A program made the position numbers and the translations under genes. Shown piece by piece: positions 1 to 9,458 of a DNA stretch of 36,275 nucleotides (the first letter of the stretch is position 1; every line of letters starts with the position of its first letter). The notes below the pieces were generated by a model. It saw nothing but the letters and a program-made list of their open reading frames with translations. It did not search any database and was not told where the DNA came from. Source of the stretch: Betaproteobacteria bacterium (GTDB taxonomy: Bacteria; Pseudomonadota; Gammaproteobacteria; Burkholderiales; Rhodocyclaceae). The stretch spans positions 1 through 36,275 of the forward strand of contig VEPA01000205.1 in NCBI GenBank assembly GCA_012026675.1. Direction: 5' to 3'.

Positions 1-846
<846 letters not shown>

Positions 847-855
847 GGAACCGCT

Positions 856-1209
856 ATGTCCATTTACATCAACAAAGACACCAAAGTCATCACCCAGGGC
901 ATTACCGGCAAGACCGGTCAGTTCCATACGGAAAAATGCCAGGAATACGCCAACGGCAAGAACTGCTTCGTTGCCGGCGTGAATCCGAAGAAGGCCGGCG
1001 AGAAGATTTTCGACATTCCGATTTTCGGTTCGGTCAAGGAGGCCAAGGCGCAAACCGGCGCTACCGTTTCCGTGATCTACGTGCCGCCCGCCGGCGCCGC
1101 CGACGCCATCTGGGAAGCCTGCGAGGCAGACCTCGACCTGGCGATCTGCATCACCGAGGGCATTCCCGTGCGCGACATGCTGATGGTGCGTAACAAGATG
1201 AAGGCCTAG
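856..1209 (+). CDS. sucD: Succinyl-CoA synthetase alpha subunit, N-terminal CoA-binding domain; terminated by in-frame TAG at 1207-1209
   Basis: [26 protein letters not shown]...[19 protein letters not shown] matches the SucD N-terminus; the same frame continues as the rest of SucD. Confidence 0.93.
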   Translation: MSIYINKDTKVITQGITGKTGQFHTEKCQEYANGKNCFVAGVNPKKAGEKIFDIPIFGSVKEAKAQTGATVSVIYVPPAGAADAIWEACEADLDLAICITEGIPVRDMLMVRNKMKA

Positions 1210-1215
1210 GAAGCC

Positions 1216-1752
1216 ATGGGCGGCAAGAAGACCCTGCTGCTCGGCCCCAATTGTCCCGGCCTGATCACGCCCGACGAAATCAAGATCGGTATCATGCCCG
1301 GCCACATCCATCGCAAGGGCCGCATCGGCGTGGTCTCGCGTTCCGGCACGCTGACCTATGAAGCCGTTGCGCAGCTCACCGAAATCGGCCTTGGACAATC
1401 GTCCGCGGTCGGCATCGGCGGCGACCCGATCAACGGTCTCAAGCACATCGACATCATGCGCGCCTTCAACGACGATCCGGACACCGACGCGGTGATCATG
1501 ATCGGCGAGATCGGCGGTCCCGACGAAGCCGAGGCCGCCGTCTGGTGCAAGGCCAACATGAAAAAGCCGATCGTCGGCTTCATCGCCGGCGTCACCGCGC
1601 CGGCCGGCAAGCGCATGGGTCATGCCGGAGCGCTGATCTCGGGAGGAGCCGATACGGCCGATGCCAAGCTCGCCATCATGGAAGAGTGCGGTTTCACCGT
1701 GACGCGCAATCCGTCGGAAATGGCCAAACTGCTGAAGGGCCTGCTCAAGTAA
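1216..1752 (+). CDS. sucD: Succinyl-CoA synthetase alpha subunit, C-terminal domain (same frame as 856-1209, possible re-initiation at ATG 1216)
   Basis: [25 protein letters not shown]...[10 protein letters not shown]...[17 protein letters not shown]; 1216-856=360, so in frame. Confidence 0.9.
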   Translation: MGGKKTLLLGPNCPGLITPDEIKIGIMPGHIHRKGRIGVVSRSGTLTYEAVAQLTEIGLGQSSAVGIGGDPINGLKHIDIMRAFNDDPDTDAVIMIGEIGGPDEAEAAVWCKANMKKPIVGFIAGVTAPAGKRMGHAGALISGGADTADAKLAIMEECGFTVTRNPSEMAKLLKGLLK

Positions 1753-1765
1753 ACAGGTAAGAGAA

Positions 1766-1792
1766 GAGTCGGCGCTGGTGACACGCCGACTC
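1766..1792. repeat. Perfect 9-bp inverted repeat GAGTCGGCG...CGCCGACTC downstream of sucD (contains one copy of a dispersed intergenic repeat)
   Basis: Read directly: gagtcggcg ctggtgaca cgccgactc. Confidence 0.8.
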
Positions 1793-1830
1793 CACCCAAG
1801 GCCGCCCCGATGTAGCGCTCAGGGGAGACA

Positions 1831-1865
1831 AAGCCGCCCCGGTACAGATCGGGGCGGCTTTTTTG
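1831..1865 (+). terminator. Rho-independent terminator of the suc operon
   Basis: aagccgccccg-gtacagat-cggggcggctttttt: GC-rich stem followed by a T-run. Confidence 0.92.
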
Positions 1866-1919
1866 CGCATAGAATCGTCACACTGCCTTGCTGCACAGGG
1901 CCGAATGTCATTAAATTGA

Positions 1920-1965
1920 TTGACGGACTTGATGCAGGACTGTAAGAATTGCGCTTATTGTCCTG
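1920..1965 (+). promoter_or_regulatory. Candidate promoter/operator for the signalling operon: TTGACG at 1920 (weak -10 about 17 nt downstream) and interrupted dyad CAGGAC-tg-TAAG-aattgcg-CTTA-tt-GTCCTG at 1935-1965
   Basis: 10 of 12 outer positions symmetric around 1950; lies 33 nt upstream of the 1999 ATG. Confidence 0.4.
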
Positions 1966-1998
1966 TTTTAATGCAGGCTCTCTACAGGATAGCAAGGG

Positions 1999-4662
1999 AT
2001 GAAGAAGGCGGACTTCTGGAAGAGTGACTGGTTTTTCGGCGTCGCAGTCAGCATTTTGGTGCTGATTCTTGGCAATGGAAACCTGTTGCAGGGTCTGGAG
2101 CGCAAGGCTTATGACATGGGTGTGGCGGCGACCACGCGTGCACCCTCGGACAAGGTGGCTGTCATTGCCATCGACAAACCCAGTCTCGACAATATTGGCC
2201 GCTGGCCGTGGTCGCGCGACATCATGGCCGACATGGTGGAAAAACTGGCCGGCGCCAAGGCCAAGGTGATCGCCACCACGGTGTTCTACTCCGAGCCGCA
2301 GCGGGATCAGGGCTTGGCGTATATCAACAAGCTGATCGAAACCTGCGGCGTGACGCTGCCGGCGATGGCTGCTGGTGTAGCGCCTGTCGCCGCAGCGCCG
2401 GTACCTGGGGAGGCCGCCGCAGTTCCAGCCCCGGCTGCCGCCCCGGAAAGCGTGGCCGCGCCCGCAGCTTCCTCATGTCCGCAGATAGAGTCGATACTTA
2501 TCGAGGCGGACCAGAAGCTGAATACCGACCGCCGCCTGGCGGATGCCTTCGGCAAGGCCGGCAATGTGGCATTGCCGATGTTGTTCGTGCTGGGCGAGCC
2601 GCGCGGCCGGCCGGACAAGGATCTGCCCGAATTCATTAGAAAGAATGCGGTCAAGCTGACGGGTGGCGCGGACGCTCCTCCTTATCCGACCCTCGGTGTT
2701 GACGCTGGAGTGATCGAGCCCTTGGGCAAGGTGGTGACCGCCATCGGCCACCTCAACGTAACTCCGGATGTGGATGGCGCGATTCGGACCGAACCCCTGG
2801 TGCTGGCCCATTTCGACCTGGCCTATCCGTCCTTGTCCCTGCTGGTCGCGGCCAAGAGCCACAACCTGAACGTGGCGGATATCCAGGTCACGGCGGGCAG
2901 TGCGGTCAAGCTGGGCAAGCTCAAGATCGGCACCGACATCGATACGCGGATGCTGACCTTCTATTACAAGGATCGTGAAGGCGGTCTTCCCGCCTTTCAG
3001 GTCGATTCGTTCTTCGACGTCAAAAGCGGCAAGATTCCCTATGACAAGTATCGCGACAAGATTGTCCTGATCGGACCGACCTCGTCATCGGTGGGCAGCG
3101 TCTTCGTTACCCCCATCAGTCCATCGATGCCTGCCGTTCTGATGCAGGCGCACGCGGTCTCCAGCCTGCTTTCCGAACACTTCTTCGTAGCTCCGACCTG
3201 GGGCTTCTGGGTCGAAAAGCTGGTATTCCTGCTCGTCGCCGCCTACCTCATCGGCGTGCTGCCGCGCATCAAGGCCGGCATGGCCGCGGGAATCACGGCA
3301 GGGGTGCTGCTGGCATTGATCGCCACTCATTTCGCGCTGATGACGACGCAGTTGATGTGGCTGCAGTTGATGGTGCCGGCAACGCTGCTGCTGGTCGGCC
3401 ATTTGCTGCTGACGGTGAAACGTTTCGTCGTCACGGAACGCGGCAAGGAAAAATCGGATGCCGATTCGGCCGAGTCCAACCGCATGCTGGGTCTGGCCTT
3501 CCAGGGCCAGGGGCAACTCGACATGGCCTTCGACAAGTTCCGCAAGTGCCCGATGGACGATGCCCTGATGGAGAACATGTACAACCTGGCACTGGATTTC
3601 GAGCGCAAACGCCAGTTCAACAAGGCGGAAGCGGCGTTCCGTTACATATTCGATTTCAATCCGAAATTCCGCGATATCGAATCCCGCGTCAATCGCGCCC
3701 GGCAGCTTTCGGAAACCGTGATTCTCGGCAGCGGCGGAGGCGGGCGCAGCAACGCCAGCCTGATCGATACCGCCGGCAATGTCGAGAAACCGATGCTGGG
3801 CCGATATGAAATCGAGAAGGAACTGGGCAAGGGCGCGATGGGCGTGGTCTATCTCGGTCGCGATCCGAAAATCAATCGCATCGTTGCGATCAAGACCATG
3901 GCGCTGTCGCAGGAGTTCGAGGCCGATGAACTGGTCGAGGTCAAGGAGCGCTTCTTCCGCGAGGCCGAAACCGCCGGGCGTCTCAACCATCCCAACATCG
4001 TCACCATGTTCGATGCCGGAGAGGAACACGACCTGGCATACATCGCGATGGAGTTTCTCAAGGGCAAGGACCTGGTTCCATACTCCAAGCAGGGCAACCT
4101 GATGCCCTTGCCGCGCGTCATGAGCATCGTTGCGCGGGTTGCCGATGCCTTGTCCTACGCGCACCAGAACAATGTCGTGCATCGCGACATCAAGCCGGCC
4201 AACATCATGTACGAGCCGGAATCAGATCAGGTCAAGGTGACGGACTTCGGCATCGCGCGGATCACCGATTCGTCGAAGACCAAGACGGGGATGGTGCTCG
4301 GCACGCCGAGCTACATGTCGCCTGAGCAACTGGCCGGCAAGAAGATCGACGGCCGTTCCGACCTATTCTCGCTCGGTGTCATGCTCTATCAGATGTCCTG
4401 TGGCAAGCTGCCCTTCGAGGGCGATTCGATGGCGCAACTGATGTTCCGCATTGCCAATGAACCGCATCCGGACATTCGCGGAGTCAACCCCGGACTGCCG
4501 GACTGCCTGGTGGCAATTATCGACAGGGCGATGACCAAGGATCCGGATGCGCGCTACCAGACCGGTGCTGAATTTGCGCAAGACATCCGCACCTGCATGA
4601 CAATGGCGAGTGCCGGTAGCAGCGCCGCCGCCGGCGATTCCGGCGTCGATATCAGCATCTAA
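1999..4662 (+). CDS. CHASE2-sensor, membrane-anchored Ser/Thr protein kinase with TPR-like linker
   Basis: CHASE2 motif (VAVIAIDKPSLDNIGRWPWSRD), three hydrophobic segments, kinase motifs GKGAMGVVYLG, VVHRDIKPANIM, DFGIAR, GTPSYMSPEQL. Confidence 0.93.
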   Translation: MKKADFWKSDWFFGVAVSILVLILGNGNLLQGLERKAYDMGVAATTRAPSDKVAVIAIDKPSLDNIGRWPWSRDIMADMVEKLAGAKAKVIATTVFYSEPQRDQGLAYINKLIETCGVTLPAMAAGVAPVAAAPVPGEAAAVPAPAAAPESVAAPAASSCPQIESILIEADQKLNTDRRLADAFGKAGNVALPMLFVLGEPRGRPDKDLPEFIRKNAVKLTGGADAPPYPTLGVDAGVIEPLGKVVTAIGHLNVTPDVDGAIRTEPLVLAHFDLAYPSLSLLVAAKSHNLNVADIQVTAGSAVKLGKLKIGTDIDTRMLTFYYKDREGGLPAFQVDSFFDVKSGKIPYDKYRDKIVLIGPTSSSVGSVFVTPISPSMPAVLMQAHAVSSLLSEHFFVAPTWGFWVEKLVFLLVAAYLIGVLPRIKAGMAAGITAGVLLALIATHFALMTTQLMWLQLMVPATLLLVGHLLLTVKRFVVTERGKEKSDADSAESNRMLGLAFQGQGQLDMAFDKFRKCPMDDALMENMYNLALDFERKRQFNKAEAAFRYIFDFNPKFRDIESRVNRARQLSETVILGSGGGGRSNASLIDTAGNVEKPMLGRYEIEKELGKGAMGVVYLGRDPKINRIVAIKTMALSQEFEADELVEVKERFFREAETAGRLNHPNIVTMFDAGEEHDLAYIAMEFLKGKDLVPYSKQGNLMPLPRVMSIVARVADALSYAHQNNVVHRDIKPANIMYEPESDQVKVTDFGIARITDSSKTKTGMVLGTPSYMSPEQLAGKKIDGRSDLFSLGVMLYQMSCGKLPFEGDSMAQLMFRIANEPHPDIRGVNPGLPDCLVAIIDRAMTKDPDARYQTGAEFAQDIRTCMTMASAGSSAAAGDSGVDISI

Positions 4663-4672
4663 GGGCCGAACC

Positions 4673-5494
4673 ATGGACATGAGTGCTGTTCTCGAAATAG
4701 TCACCCGCAGCGATCCGGGCATGGTGCGCTCGAATAATGAAGACGCCGTCATGGCGGATGCGGCGGGCGGCTTTGCCGTGCTGGCCGATGGCATGGGTGG
4801 CTACAACGCCGGCGAGGTTGCCAGCGGCATGGCAACGACCTTGCTTGGCACTGAACTGGCAAAGGCCTTTGTCGCGCGTGATCCGAGCAGCATTGATGGT
4901 TCCGGCAAGTCCTGGGCGCAGGTCACGCTGGAAGCTGAAATGATCCGAGTCAATACCGCCATCTATCAGGCGGCGCAGAGCCAGCCGCAGTATGCAGGTA
5001 TGGGCACGACGCTCGTGGTGGGCGTGTTCCACGACAATCGGGTAACCGTTGGCCACATTGGAGATTCCCGGCTTTACCGCATGCGTGGCGAAGATTTTCA
5101 GCAGATAACGCGCGACCATTCGCTGCTGCAGGAACAGATCGACGCCGGCATGATCACTCCCGAGCAGGCGCGCCATTCACAGAACAAGAATCTGGTGACC
5201 CGCGCGGTCGGCGTCGATCCTGAAGTGGTGCCCGAAATACACGATCATGAGGTCTTGCCGGGCGACGTGTACCTGTTTTGTTCCGACGGGCTGAACGACA
5301 TGGTTGACGACGAGGAGATCGGCATGACTCTGGGCGCTCTTTCGGCGAACCTGGAACTGTGCTCAATGCAGTTGATTCAAATGGCCAACGACAACGGCGG
5401 CCGCGACAATGTTTCGGTAATCCTGGTCAAGGTAAAGGGCGAGTACCCAGCCGCGCGTGGCTGGTGGGCCCGTTTCATGACCTGGTTCAAGTAA
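4673..5494 (+). CDS. PP2C-family Ser/Thr protein phosphatase
   Basis: SNNEDA, LADGMGGYNAGEVAS, GDSRLYRMR, ITRDHSL, FCSDGLNDMV, NGGRDNVSVI. Confidence 0.95.
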   Translation: MDMSAVLEIVTRSDPGMVRSNNEDAVMADAAGGFAVLADGMGGYNAGEVASGMATTLLGTELAKAFVARDPSSIDGSGKSWAQVTLEAEMIRVNTAIYQAAQSQPQYAGMGTTLVVGVFHDNRVTVGHIGDSRLYRMRGEDFQQITRDHSLLQEQIDAGMITPEQARHSQNKNLVTRAVGVDPEVVPEIHDHEVLPGDVYLFCSDGLNDMVDDEEIGMTLGALSANLELCSMQLIQMANDNGGRDNVSVILVKVKGEYPAARGWWARFMTWFK

Positions 5495-5527
5495 CGTATT
5501 GCTCCGTGACCCCGAAGGACAACGACA

Positions 5528-6424
5528 ATGGCTAAGCTCATACTCAGCATGGAAACCACGATGCTCAAGGAAATTCCCTTGACCAAGGAGCGCACCACCA
5601 TCGGGCGCAAACCGCACAACGATATCCAGATCGACAACCTGGCGATTTCTGGTGAGCACGCGGTCGTGATCACCATACTTAATGATTCCTTTCTCGAAGA
5701 TCTGGGCAGCACCAATGGCACCTTCGTCAATGGCCAGTCTGTCAAGAAACATTTCCTCAAGAACGGCGACACCATTGAGCTGGGCAAGTACCGTCTGAAG
5801 TATGTCAGCGAACTGCCACAGCAAACTTCGAACGCGGATTTCGAGAAGACCATGATTCTGCGTCCTGGTGCCGCCCAAAAGCCTGCTGCGCCGCCGTCAG
5901 CCCCTGCCCCTGGCGCCGCCGTACCACCCGCCCCTCTTGCACCGGCTGCAGGCATGGCTCCGCCACCGTCCACGGCGGCGCCGGCAGCCTCGCCTGGCGC
6001 TGTGCCGTCCCATCTTACAACATTGCCAGGCACGGCTCCGCCACCGGTCGCGGCGGCCCCTGCAGCCCCGCCTTCTGCCGTACCGCCGGCCCATCTTTCA
6101 ACTTCCCCCGGCATGGCTCCGCGGCCACCCGCGGCGGCACCGGCGACGACTCCGGCGCTACCGTTGGGCGTGATACAGATTCTTTCGGGGGGCAATGCCG
6201 GCAAGGAGATGGAACTGACCAAAACCCTCACCACCCTGGGCAAACCGGGTGTGCAGGTCGCGGTCATCGCACGTCGTCCGCACGGCTACTTCATTACCCA
6301 TGTGGAAGGCGCGAGCTTTCCGGCAGTCAATGGCAAGACGCTGGACGCCCAGGCGCATCAACTGGCGGACCACGACGTGATCGAGTTGGCCGGAACCAAA
6401 ATGGAATTCTTCCTGAAGACCTGA
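5528..6424 (+). CDS. FHA-domain protein: N-terminal FHA, Pro/Ala-rich repeated linker, degenerate second FHA-like domain
   Basis: TTIGRKPHNDIQIDNLAISGEHA...LEDLGSTNGTFVNG; C-terminal GVIQILSGGNAGKEMELTKTLTTLGKPG...LADHDVIELAGTKMEFF. Confidence 0.9.
   Translation: MAKLILSMETTMLKEIPLTKERTTIGRKPHNDIQIDNLAISGEHAVVITILNDSFLEDLGSTNGTFVNGQSVKKHFLKNGDTIELGKYRLKYVSELPQQTSNADFEKTMILRPGAAQKPAAPPSAPAPGAAVPPAPLAPAAGMAPPPSTAAPAASPGAVPSHLTTLPGTAPPPVAAAPAAPPSAVPPAHLSTSPGMAPRPPAAAPATTPALPLGVIQILSGGNAGKEMELTKTLTTLGKPGVQVAVIARRPHGYFITHVEGASFPAVNGKTLDAQAHQLADHDVIELAGTKMEFFLKT
5921..6160 (+). repeat. Three imperfect in-frame tandem repeats of 81/78/~80 bp encoding VPP(A/S)xLxxxPGMAPPPxAAAPAxxPxA
   Basis: Repeat starts at 5921, 6002 and 6080 (gtaccacccgcccctctt / gtgccgtcccatctta / gtaccgccggcccatctt), each containing ggcatggctccgccacc or a close variant. 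Confidence 0.8.
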
Positions 6425-6454
6425 ACCCGAAGGCAGACAATTCCGGGAGACCAT

Positions 6455-8680
6455 TTGAAACAGTACCTCCCTCGCTACGTTCTTGGACTTGTGATTCTTC
6501 TGGTCTTGCTCGGCCATTCGGCGCGCATTTACCAGATTCCTTTCATCAGTCACATGGACTCGCTGATCTATGACGCGAAAGTACGTTTGACCATGCCGCA
6601 AGGGGGCGATCAGCGTGTGGTGATTCTGGATATCGACGAAAAATCCCTGGCTGAGCAGGGGCGATGGCCGTGGGGCCGCGACAAGCTGGCGACCCTGATG
6701 AACAAGCTGTTCGATCAGTACGGCATCAAGCTGGTCGGTTTCGACGTCGTGTTTGCCGAGCCCGACGACAGTTCCGGCCTCAAATCGCTGGAGTCCCTGG
6801 CGAAGAAGGAACTTAAGGACATCACCGGCTTTCAGTCGGCACTGCGCGAACTGCGTCCGCAGCTCGACCACGATGCCCGCTTCGCCGCGGCGCTAAAGAA
6901 CCGGCCGGTCATTCTCGGTTACTATTTTTCCAGTCTGGAAGGAGGCATCAGTTCCGGTGCAGCTCCCGAGCCGGTGTTCCCGGCCGGAACCTTCAGTGGC
7001 CGCCGCATAGCATTTACGCAATGGACCAGTTTCGGCGGCAATCTGCCCGAGTTCCAAAAGGCTGCTGCCGGAGCGGGTCATTTCAATCCGCTGGTGGACA
7101 TTGACGGGACGACGCGCCGGGTACCTTTGCTGGTCGAGTACAAAGGGGCCTATTACGAGTCCCTCTCGCTGGCGATGGTGCGTAATCTGCTCGGCAATTT
7201 GCCGATTATCCCCGGCTACCCGGAAAATGCGCCGTCGTCCTATGCCGGCATGGAGTGGCTGGATCTGAAAGCAGCCGGCGGCGGCGTGATGCGTATTCCG
7301 GTGGATGAAAACGCGGCGACGCTGATTCCCTATCGCGGCTATCAGGGAAGTTTTTCCTATTTCTCGATTACCGATGTGCTCAACGACCGTGTGCCCAAGG
7401 AAAAGCTCGCCGGCAAAGTGGTCGTGGTCGGCACTACGGCGCCTGGACTCATGGATTTGCGGGCCACCCCGGTGGGCGCCGCCTATCCGGGGGTCGAGGT
7501 GCACGCCAATTTGATTGCAGGCATGCTGGATGGTGTGGTCAAGCACAAACCCCCCTACATACTCGGCGCCGATGTACTGCTGGTGCTGATTGCAGGCGCG
7601 GTGATGGTCTTCCTTTTGCCCATGCTGTCGCCGTTGCGGGCGACAATGGTCGGGTTGATTGTTCTCTTGCTGTTGCTCGGCGTGAATTTCAGTTTCTGGC
7701 ACTATTTCAACGTGGTCTTGCCGCTGGCCAACGGCATGATCGCGATCATCCTCCTGTATGCGATGAACATGTCATGGGGCTACTTTGTCGAGTCGCGAAC
7801 CAAGCGGCAGTTGACCGGGTTGTTCGGCCAGTATGTGCCGCCGGAACTGGTCGAGGAGATGAGCCGTGACCCCGAAAACTACAGCATGGCCGGGCGCAAG
7901 GCGGAACTCACCGTGCTGTTTTCGGACGTACGCGGATTTACCACGATATCGGAAGGTCTCGAACCCGACGAGTTGGCCACATTGATGAACCAGTATCTGG
8001 GCGCGATGACCCTGGTGGTACGCAAGCATCGCGGCACGCTGGACAAATACATCGGCGACGCGATAATGGCATTTTGGGGTGCGCCGGTCGACGATCCGGA
8101 ACATGCCAGGAACGCAGTGCTTACCGGGCTGGAAATGCATGTTGCGCTGCAGGAGCTGAACAAGGACCTGATGGCGCGAGGCTGGCCCGAGCTTAAAATC
8201 GGCGTTGGCGTGAATTCCGGTCCGATGACGGTCGGCGACATGGGCTCCCCGGTGCGCCAGTCTTACACCGTGATGGGTGATGCGGTCAATCTTGGTTCGC
8301 GCCTGGAGGGCATCACCAAGCAGTACGGAGTGGGTATGATCGTGGGCGAGGCCACCCGCGAATTGCTGAAGAAGGAATTTGTATTCCGCGAACTGGATCG
8401 GGTGCGAGTCAAGGGCAAGGAAGATCCGGTCGGGATTTATGAACCGGTCGGTGAGGACGGCAAGGTCGCGCGCGAGGATATGGAGGAGATCAAACTGTGG
8501 AATCAGGCCTTGCGTGCCTATCGGGCGCAGGACTGGGATCAGGCGGAAGTGGCGCTGATGAATCTGCAGCGCATCAAGCCGCGCTATGTCTACGATCTAT
8601 ACGTCAAACGCGTTGAACGTCTGCGCAAAGAGCCGCCCGGAGAAAACTGGGACGGCGTCACCATTTTTGAGACCAAGTAG
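6455..8680 (+). CDS. CHASE2-class III adenylate/guanylate cyclase (TTG start)
   Basis: CHASE2 (VVILDIDEKSLAEQGRWPWGRD), TM helices, cyclase FSDVRGFTTISE, TLDKYIGDAIMAFWGAP, YTVMGDAVNLGSRLE. Confidence 0.94.
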   Translation: MKQYLPRYVLGLVILLVLLGHSARIYQIPFISHMDSLIYDAKVRLTMPQGGDQRVVILDIDEKSLAEQGRWPWGRDKLATLMNKLFDQYGIKLVGFDVVFAEPDDSSGLKSLESLAKKELKDITGFQSALRELRPQLDHDARFAAALKNRPVILGYYFSSLEGGISSGAAPEPVFPAGTFSGRRIAFTQWTSFGGNLPEFQKAAAGAGHFNPLVDIDGTTRRVPLLVEYKGAYYESLSLAMVRNLLGNLPIIPGYPENAPSSYAGMEWLDLKAAGGGVMRIPVDENAATLIPYRGYQGSFSYFSITDVLNDRVPKEKLAGKVVVVGTTAPGLMDLRATPVGAAYPGVEVHANLIAGMLDGVVKHKPPYILGADVLLVLIAGAVMVFLLPMLSPLRATMVGLIVLLLLLGVNFSFWHYFNVVLPLANGMIAIILLYAMNMSWGYFVESRTKRQLTGLFGQYVPPELVEEMSRDPENYSMAGRKAELTVLFSDVRGFTTISEGLEPDELATLMNQYLGAMTLVVRKHRGTLDKYIGDAIMAFWGAPVDDPEHARNAVLTGLEMHVALQELNKDLMARGWPELKIGVGVNSGPMTVGDMGSPVRQSYTVMGDAVNLGSRLEGITKQYGVGMIVGEATRELLKKEFVFRELDRVRVKGKEDPVGIYEPVGEDGKVAREDMEEIKLWNQALRAYRAQDWDQAEVALMNLQRIKPRYVYDLYVKRVERLRKEPPGENWDGVTIFETK

Positions 8681-8685
8681 GAATA

Positions 8686-9456
8686 ATGAAGGTACGCATC
8701 CTCGGTTGCAGCGGTGGAATTGGCGGGCGGCATCTGCGCACGACCTCGCTGCTGGTTGACAACGACATTCTGATCGACGCCGGAACCGGTGTCGGCGATC
8801 TGGCGATTGCCGAACTCGCCCAGATCGATCACGTCTTCATTACGCACTCGCATCTGGACCACCTTGCCTGCCTGCCTTTTATGGTCGATACGGTCGGCGA
8901 CATGCGCAGTCGTCCGGTGATTGTGCACGCGACCGAGGCGACACTCGAAATCATCCGTACGCATGTTTTCAACTGGGCCATCTGGCCAGATTTCAGCGTG
9001 ATACCCTCAGCAGAAAAGCCCTTCATGCGATTTGACCCGATACGGGTGGGCGAAAGCCTGGACATCGAAGGTCGCAAAGTAATTCCGCTGCCGGCGAATC
9101 ACACGGTGCCCGCCGTGGGCTATCAACTGGATTCCGGGCATGCCAGCCTGGTGTTTACCGGCGACACCGGCCCTTGCCCTGATTTGTGGAAGCAGGTGAA
9201 TGCGATTCGCAACCTGCGCTATCTGATCATCGAGTGCGCGTTCTCCGACAGGGAAAGGCGGCTGGCCGTGGCGTCCCTGCATTTTTGCCCGAGCATGCTT
9301 CTGGAAGAACTGGCAAATCTGCAACGGGATGCAGAGATATTCATCACCCATCTAAAGCCCGGACAAATCGAATTGACCATGCAGGAGATCGAAGACTGCA
9401 TCGGCAACGAGTTTCGTCCCGGAATGCTGCAGAACAATCAACTCTTCGACTTCTGA
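8686..9456 (+). CDS. Metallo-beta-lactamase-fold protein, likely class II cAMP-phosphodiesterase type
   Basis: ITHSHLDHLACLPFMVD motif, LVFTGDTGPCPDLW, FITHLKPGQ. Confidence 0.8.
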   Translation: MKVRILGCSGGIGGRHLRTTSLLVDNDILIDAGTGVGDLAIAELAQIDHVFITHSHLDHLACLPFMVDTVGDMRSRPVIVHATEATLEIIRTHVFNWAIWPDFSVIPSAEKPFMRFDPIRVGESLDIEGRKVIPLPANHTVPAVGYQLDSGHASLVFTGDTGPCPDLWKQVNAIRNLRYLIIECAFSDRERRLAVASLHFCPSMLLEELANLQRDAEIFITHLKPGQIELTMQEIEDCIGNEFRPGMLQNNQLFDF

Positions 9457-9458
9457 CC

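Noticed and set aside
3085-4182. 365-aa minus-strand ORF antisense to the Ser/Thr kinase
   Set aside because: Opposite strand of conserved kinase motifs; low-complexity composition without domain signals.
5377-6267. 296-aa minus-strand Gly/Ala-rich ORF opposite the FHA gene
   Set aside because: Artefact of the Pro/Ala repeat linker read in reverse.
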